The translations under genes were made by a program, and so were the position numbers. Shown one piece after another: positions 11,243 through 14,980 of a stretch of DNA of 14,980 nucleotides. Where the stretch lies: positions 1 through 14,980 of the forward strand of contig CAMMFK010000036.1 of NCBI GenBank assembly GCA_946496115.1, written 5' to 3'. Positions within the stretch are counted from its first letter, which is position 1, and every line of letters begins with the position of its first letter. Source of the DNA: an uncultured Clostridium sp. (GTDB lineage: Bacteria > Bacillota > Clostridia > TANB77 > CAG-508). Under the pieces are notes generated by a model. That model did no database searches, was not told the DNA's origin, and saw only the letters and a program-made list of their open reading frames with translations.

Positions 11243-11284
11243 AAACATACTAAAATTATATGTAAAATAATTTTTAGTATGTTT
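11243..11284 (-). terminator. Terminator of the ABC transporter operon
   Basis: AAACATACTAAAA (11243-11255) and TTTTAGTATGTTT (11272-11284) are perfect 13-bp arms. On the minus strand the stem is followed by TTATTTTTT. It lies 15 bp beyond the permease stop. Confidence 0.75.
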
Positions 11285-11299
11285 AATAGATTTACTTGT

Positions 11300-12157
11300 T
11301 TATTTTAATTCTTGCCTTTTAAATATGAGAATTCCTAGTATATTTAGTAAAACTATTTCAAAAATACCATAGAATGGCATTTCGCTTAAATATTGTTTTA
11401 CTTGATTTATTTCATACTCATCAGGTTCAATCGTTTCAGCACAAGCATTTTGTAACATAGCTGCCTGACCTGTTGGTAATAAATAATTTATTACTTTATA
11501 CATTTTTATTGTTGTTTCACCAGGATAATTAGGATTTATTTCTTTATCAGAAAATTCAATTTCTCCTTTCTCATTATATTGAGTTATTTCAATATATGGT
11601 TTTTCCATTAGCTTAGTAGAAACAAACATCATGGCTACAAACATTATAATAAAGATAATAACACAAGAAACAAGAGAAACTGAAGCATCTTTACATAACA
11701 TAGTAATGAAATTGTAAATTGTGCAGTAAGCAACAATAATTAAACTAGTATATGCAATAATTTGAAATAAATTTAACTTTTGTAATTCTCCAAATATTTT
11801 TGTGCCAACTAGAAAAACTATACCTATATAAATTATATTTACTATTAGTCCTACTGCTATACATATAATTAAATTTGACAAGTAGATATCCCTTCTCTTA
11901 TGACCCACAACAATTTTATTTCGAATAAAGCCTTCTGTATATTCTTTACCTACATACATACTTACAAAAAAAGCAATAAAAATACCAAAATACATATATA
12001 GGTATTCTACCATAATTCTATCTAAAGTTATTATTCCAGAATTGTCAAAATATTTATATAATGTAAATAGAGCAAGTACACAAGTAATAATTATTAACAG
12101 TAAAAACACTTTGTCTTTTTTTAATCTATAAAATTCAGCTTTTAATAGTTTAATCAT
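11300..12157 (-). CDS. ABC-2-type transporter permease
   Basis: Membrane component of an ABC exporter, 285 aa. Six transmembrane segments can be placed at about 17-35, 51-70, 92-118, 130-154, 160-181 and 261-280. A polar external loop at about 185-255 (YNEKGEIEFSDKEINPNYPG) sits between the fifth and sixth, the layout of BcrB, NatB and LanE/G permeases. The N-terminal MIKLLKAEFYRLKKDKVFLL is typical of the family. AGGAGG precedes the ATG, and the start overlaps the ATPase stop by 8 nt (ATGATTAA), so the two are co-translated and surely form one transporter. The substrate is unknown; relatives pump out peptide antibiotics, bacteriocins or sodium. Confidence 0.88.
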   Translation of the reverse strand: MIKLLKAEFYRLKKDKVFLLLIIITCVLALFTLYKYFDNSGIITLDRIMVEYLYMYFGIFIAFFVSMYVGKEYTEGFIRNKIVVGHKRRDIYLSNLIICIAVGLIVNIIYIGIVFLVGTKIFGELQKLNLFQIIAYTSLIIVAYCTIYNFITMLCKDASVSLVSCVIIFIIMFVAMMFVSTKLMEKPYIEITQYNEKGEIEFSDKEINPNYPGETTIKMYKVINYLLPTGQAAMLQNACAETIEPDEYEINQVKQYLSEMPFYGIFEIVLLNILGILIFKRQELK

Positions 12158-13067
12158 TGTTTATACCTCCTATTAAATTGATATAATAGTCTTCAAGTGT
12201 CTCCTCTTTTTCATGAAATTCATTGACAATACAATTTCTTTGTGAAAGTGAAATCATAATTTCAGTAATATTGACTTTACTATAAATATTAATTAAATGT
12301 TCAGAAAGTACTTCATAAGAAATGTTATTTTCCTCTAAGTATTTAATACATTCCTTCATGTTACTAATATTAATTTCTAATCTTTTTTTACAATTTTCTT
12401 TTAACTTATCACTAGTAATTTCCTGAATAATTTGACCATTATTTAAGAATCCATAATGTGTAGCGATTTTTGATAATTCATCTAAATAATGACTAGAAAT
12501 CAAGAAAGTAATACCTTTTTCCTTATTTAATCTTAAAATCAATTCTCTTATCTCTATTATTCCCTCAGGGTCTAATCCATTGATAGGTTCATCTAATATA
12601 AGAAAATTTGGATTACCGATTAATGCAATAGCAATGCCTAATCTTTGTTTCATTCCTAAGGAAAACTTTTTGACTTTTTTCTTTCCTACTTTATCTAGTC
12701 CAACTAATTTTAATATTTCATTTAACTTATCTAAGTTAAATGGTAAACCAATTATTTTATATTGCTCTTTTAAGTTTTCTTCTGCTGTCATATCTAGATA
12801 TGCAGATGGACTTTCTATTATGGCTCCAATTTTTTTTCTCATTTCAATTATTTTTTTATCTTCATTAGGAATACCATATATTTTATAACTACCATTACTT
12901 GGCTTTTGTAAACCACAAATTAAACGCATAAAGGTTGTTTTTCCTGAACCATTTTTTCCTATTAGTCCATAAATAGAACCTTTTTCAACATGTATACTAA
13001 GATTAGAAAGAGCTTTGAAATTTTGATATTTTTTTTCAAGATTATATGTTTCTAAAATATATTCCAT
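12150..13067 (-). CDS. ABC transporter ATP-binding protein (BcrA/LanF/NatA type)
   Basis: ATPase of the exporter, 305 aa. Visible motifs are Walker A GKNGSGKT (37-44), the signature SLGMKQ (136-141, the variant usual in this subfamily), Walker B FLILDE (155-160) followed by PINGLDP, and the switch His193 (LISSHYLDE). The residues after about 215 form the C-terminal extension typical of BcrA-like ATPases (LEINISNMKECIKYLEENNI...EETLEDYYINLIGG). AAGGAGGT lies 5 nt before the ATG. It is first in an operon with the permease. The BcrA/LanF subfamily commonly gives resistance to bacitracin or to a producer's own lantibiotic, so a self-protection or peptide export role is plausible. No two-component system or biosynthetic enzyme is in the window. 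Confidence 0.9.
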   Translation of the reverse strand: MEYILETYNLEKKYQNFKALSNLSIHVEKGSIYGLIGKNGSGKTTFMRLICGLQKPSNGSYKIYGIPNEDKKIIEMRKKIGAIIESPSAYLDMTAEENLKEQYKIIGLPFNLDKLNEILKLVGLDKVGKKKVKKFSLGMKQRLGIAIALIGNPNFLILDEPINGLDPEGIIEIRELILRLNKEKGITFLISSHYLDELSKIATHYGFLNNGQIIQEITSDKLKENCKKRLEINISNMKECIKYLEENNISYEVLSEHLINIYSKVNITEIMISLSQRNCIVNEFHEKEETLEDYYINLIGGINND

Positions 13068-13087
13068 AAATTACCTCCTTCGCTTAT

Positions 13088-13129
13088 ATGTTATCATAAA
13101 TAAAATTATAGGTCAACAAAACATTTGTT
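13088..13129 (-). promoter_or_regulatory. Promoter and overlapping palindrome of the ABC operon
   Basis: On the minus strand TTGACC (plus 13111-13116), a 17-nt spacer and TAACAT (plus 13088-13093). The palindrome AACAAA-ACA-TTTGTT (13115-13129) begins within the -35 box and runs upstream, a position suited to a regulator. Confidence 0.55.
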
Positions 13130-13234
13130 CTAGATTATTGTAACTTGTTATTATTTAATACATTATACTCTTGATTATATATTTAAATAAAGAAGCAGTC
13201 TTGTTTTTATCTAATATTATATCATAACATAAAA

Positions 13235-14101
13235 TCACAAACGATTAGACAACTCCAAAATATCTTTATTATGATTATCTATATATCCCCTGGTAGTTTT
13301 TATGTCTGAATGCCCTAACTGTGATGCAATTTGAATTAAACTATATCCGGCCTTGTAGTATGCAGTAGCTCCAAAATAGTGTCTGAGTAGATGAGGGTGT
13401 AAATCTTCTATTTTTACTTCAACATTATATTTATTCAATATACGATTTACAACACTTCTTGACATGGATTTGTCTTTATAAAAATTACTCTTCTTTCCCA
13501 CAAATAAGTATGGATTATCTTGATTAATTTGTAATCTTTCTTTTAAATATTCTTTAAGTGCCTTATACATTTTATCATTGATGGTTACTTCCCTATATTT
13601 CTCTCCTTTTCCTATTATAGCAATGAATCTTTGCTCAAGATGAATGTGCATAAGTTTTATATTAACTATTTCTTCTGCACGAAGTCCACCATTACTTGCA
13701 AGAATTATAATACAAGTATCTCTTTTACTTGCTGCAGCCTTGTGTATTAACTTATTTATTTCTTTTTCATCTGGAGCATCTTTTTTTACAAAATTAGGCG
13801 CTATTTTTATATAATCTCTTTTGTCTATTACTATATCATTTTGTATCCCTTTATCTATTAAATATTCATTAAACTTTTTTAATGCATTTAATTTTCTATT
13901 GATGGTAACTGGTTTTTGATTTTCTAGATTTTTTAAATAAGATTTATAACTTTGTATATCAATACTATTTAATTTTTCAAAATCTTCGCCGTAACTCTCC
14001 TTATAGTACTCTATATATAATTTAACATCTAACAAATATGATTTATATGTATTTTCACTCAATTTATTTTTTATCATAAATTCTATAAAATCTTCTAACA
14101 T
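13235..14101 (-). CDS. Tyrosine recombinase of XerC/XerD type
   Basis: A 288-aa recombinase. Residues 1 to about 90 are the SAM-like core-binding domain (FIEFMIKNKLSENTYKSYLL). The catalytic domain has Arg141 (GGLRAEE), Lys168 (GKGEKYREV), His237 and Arg240 (HPHLLRHYF), His264 (QLGHSD) and the nucleophile Tyr273 (TRGYID); the set is complete. The length matches XerC/D and the small recombinases of mobile elements, and it lacks the arm-binding domain of the 492-aa integrase. It is preceded by GGGGGTG and a region of repeated palindromes rather than by housekeeping genes. A mobile-element recombinase is therefore more likely than the chromosomal dimer-resolution enzyme. It may belong to a second element or resolve a circular intermediate. 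Confidence 0.9.
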   Translation of the reverse strand: MLEDFIEFMIKNKLSENTYKSYLLDVKLYIEYYKESYGEDFEKLNSIDIQSYKSYLKNLENQKPVTINRKLNALKKFNEYLIDKGIQNDIVIDKRDYIKIAPNFVKKDAPDEKEINKLIHKAAASKRDTCIIILASNGGLRAEEIVNIKLMHIHLEQRFIAIIGKGEKYREVTINDKMYKALKEYLKERLQINQDNPYLFVGKKSNFYKDKSMSRSVVNRILNKYNVEVKIEDLHPHLLRHYFGATAYYKAGYSLIQIASQLGHSDIKTTRGYIDNHNKDILELSNRL

Positions 14102-14117
14102 ATTTTCACCCCCATTT

Positions 14118-14230
14118 CAATTATGTAACATATATTTTTTATAATATTTAGCAATTATGTTACATATAATTTTATATTTGCATCATTATTTTTAGTTATA
14201 TGTCACATAAGTATCATTATGTTGCATATA
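14118..14230. repeat. Cluster of four TATGTNACATA palindromes
   Basis: Copies: CAATTATGTAACATATA (14118-14134), CAATTATGTTACATATA (14152-14168), TTATATGTCACATAA (14196-14210) and CATTATGTTGCATATA (14215-14230, one mismatch). Each core is an 11-bp palindrome with a free central base. They fill the upstream region of the recombinase gene and could be operators or accessory recombinase binding sites. Confidence 0.7.
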
Positions 14231-14242
14231 TTTTCTTTAAAA

Positions 14243-14276
14243 TTATTACCCTATATATAATTATATAGAGTAATAA
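14243..14276. terminator. 15-bp inverted repeat between the 106-aa gene and the recombinase region
   Basis: TTATTACCCTATATA (14243-14257) and TATATAGAGTAATAA (14262-14276) are complementary with one mismatch (4-nt loop), 8 bp beyond the stop of the 106-aa gene. The following T-run on the minus strand is short (TTTTAAAG), so terminator activity is likely but not certain. Confidence 0.45.
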
Positions 14277-14284
14277 AAGTATCT

Positions 14285-14605
14285 TCAGTTATCTTTTTTC
14301 TTATTATTTTCATCATACATTAATGTTACAATATACATACCTTGAAGAAATCCGCTTTTATAATACAGTACGTTTTCTCTAAAAAAATAATTAGATGTTG
14401 TCTCATTTCTTCTTTCTAGTATTCTCAGCAATTGTCTTCTACATTTTGGATGAACTCTGTTTTGTATAAAATTGTATAACTGTGCTGAAACATTTACATT
14501 TTCTTTGCGATATTGGTCTAGTTTTTTATCTTCTATGTTCAATTTGTTTGACTCCTGCATTTTATCAAATATTAAGTCAAAAAATTCGTCTTTCATAAAT
14601 TCCAT
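14285..14605 (-). CDS. Small helical hypothetical protein (106 aa)
   Basis: A helical, soluble protein: MEFMKDEFFDLIFDKMQESN, then KLDQYRKENVNVSAQLYNFI, then QLLRILERRNETTSNYFFRE, ending LYYKSGFLQGMYIVTLMYDE. The final 'Y.....GF..G....' helix recalls a group of small uncharacterised Clostridia proteins (DUF6809-like), but I hold that match weakly. I chose the ATG at 14605 because GGGAGG (14613-14618) lies 7 nt before it; the longer reading from 14629 lacks a site. It is upstream of, and co-oriented with, the XerC/D-like gene, separated by an inverted repeat and the palindrome cluster. Function unknown. Confidence 0.65.
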   Translation of the reverse strand: MEFMKDEFFDLIFDKMQESNKLNIEDKKLDQYRKENVNVSAQLYNFIQNRVHPKCRRQLLRILERRNETTSNYFFRENVLYYKSGFLQGMYIVTLMYDENNKKKDN

Positions 14606-14855
14606 AACTATTCCTCCCTTCAATTTCATTTTATAAAATAAGTTTCTGTATTGGAATGCTGAAAACCTTAAATTTTTTCTCGCTTATATTCATTGATACA
14701 ACTACATTAGAGAATGTTTTTCAAAAAATAATTTTAAAAATCCCTATTGAAAAATCATGAAATCATTGATATTTCAAAGAAAAATTTTTTTATTTTGTGT
14801 TTATTGAAATAAATAGAAGAACTTTGTAAAATATAAGTGTGTAAGAAGATTTATG
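14606..14855. other. AT-rich non-coding stretch upstream of the 106-aa gene
   Basis: No gene or RNA is recognisable. Only homopolymer-rich sequence and the ribosome binding site of the 106-aa gene are visible. Its promoter must lie here on the minus strand but no clear pair of boxes stands out. Confidence 0.4.
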
Positions 14856-14962
14856 TTATAGTTACTATCTAACTATAACTATCTATAAAGATTTTATCTT
14901 TATAGCATAACTACTAAGTTTTATAGTTAGTAGTAGTTTTTCTACATTGTAAAATAATGTAG
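14856..14962. repeat. Four consecutive perfect stem-loops
   Basis: (1) TTATAGTTA-CTATC-TAACTATAA (14856-14878). (2) CTATAAAGAT-TTT-ATCTTTATAG (14883-14905). (3) ACTACTAA with TTAGTAGT (14910-14934), followed by T5. (4) CTACATT-GTAAAAT-AATGTAG (14942-14962). Stems are 7-10 bp and all perfect. The cluster may be a structured RNA, a terminator series, or a replication, transfer or recombination site. Nothing known to me matches. Confidence 0.6.
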
Positions 14963-14980
14963 CATAAAATGGGTATTTAG

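Noticed and set aside
13235..14101. Housekeeping XerC or XerD for chromosome dimer resolution
   Set aside because: The catalytic set fits, but the neighbours are cargo and repeats rather than housekeeping genes, so a mobile-element recombinase is more likely. Not fully excluded.
14118..14230. CRISPR array
   Set aside because: The repeats are only 11-17 bp, irregularly spaced, and there are no cas genes.

Overview
The window is very AT-rich, with strong AGGAGG-type ribosome binding sites and an anaerobic ribonucleotide reductase operon. This points to an anaerobic low-GC Firmicute, most likely an uncultured gut Clostridia-type lineage. No marker gene fixes the genus.

Positions 1-5720 look like ancestral chromosome. 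nrdD and nrdG (minus strand) make deoxynucleotides without oxygen. They diverge from a Crp/Fnr-type regulator lacking cysteines, across a 440-bp spacer holding several palindromes. Next comes a decayed patch (3845-4478) in which remnants of a YjbR/MmcQ-like gene and a pseudopilin/SUMF1-like gene abut. It is followed by a Dabb-domain protein and a pentapeptide-repeat protein that appears to be transcribed without a leader. The segment ends in the 5' half of a tRNA-Arg(ACG) gene with an intact promoter, cut off just after the anticodon loop.

Positions 5720-10234 look like one end of an integrative element. A complete tRNA-Arg(ACG) with its own promoter is followed by a tyrosine integrase and, upstream of it on the minus strand, an excisionase-like gene, small genes of unknown function, an HTH protein, a small membrane protein, an HTH_16-like protein and a sigma-70-like factor. 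This order (sigma, HTH_16, ..., xis, int) resembles the regulatory end of Tn916-type elements, but no conjugation genes lie in the window. A divergent 72-aa gene faces the sigma gene across a spacer with three copies of one motif.

Positions 10235-13080 are cargo. A secreted-protein gene of much higher GC content has a perfect consensus promoter, a palindrome at the expected start site, a hairpin over its ribosome binding site and start codon, 18-nt inverted repeats around the transcription unit, and a strong terminator. Convergent to it is a two-gene ABC exporter of the BcrA/LanF type, the kind often used for peptide export or self-protection.

Positions 13235-14980 hold a second, XerC/D-like recombinase, a cluster of TATGTNACATA palindromes upstream of it, a small helical protein, and four consecutive stem-loops at the right edge. 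This may be the edge of another element or another end of the same one; the matching far junction is not in the window.
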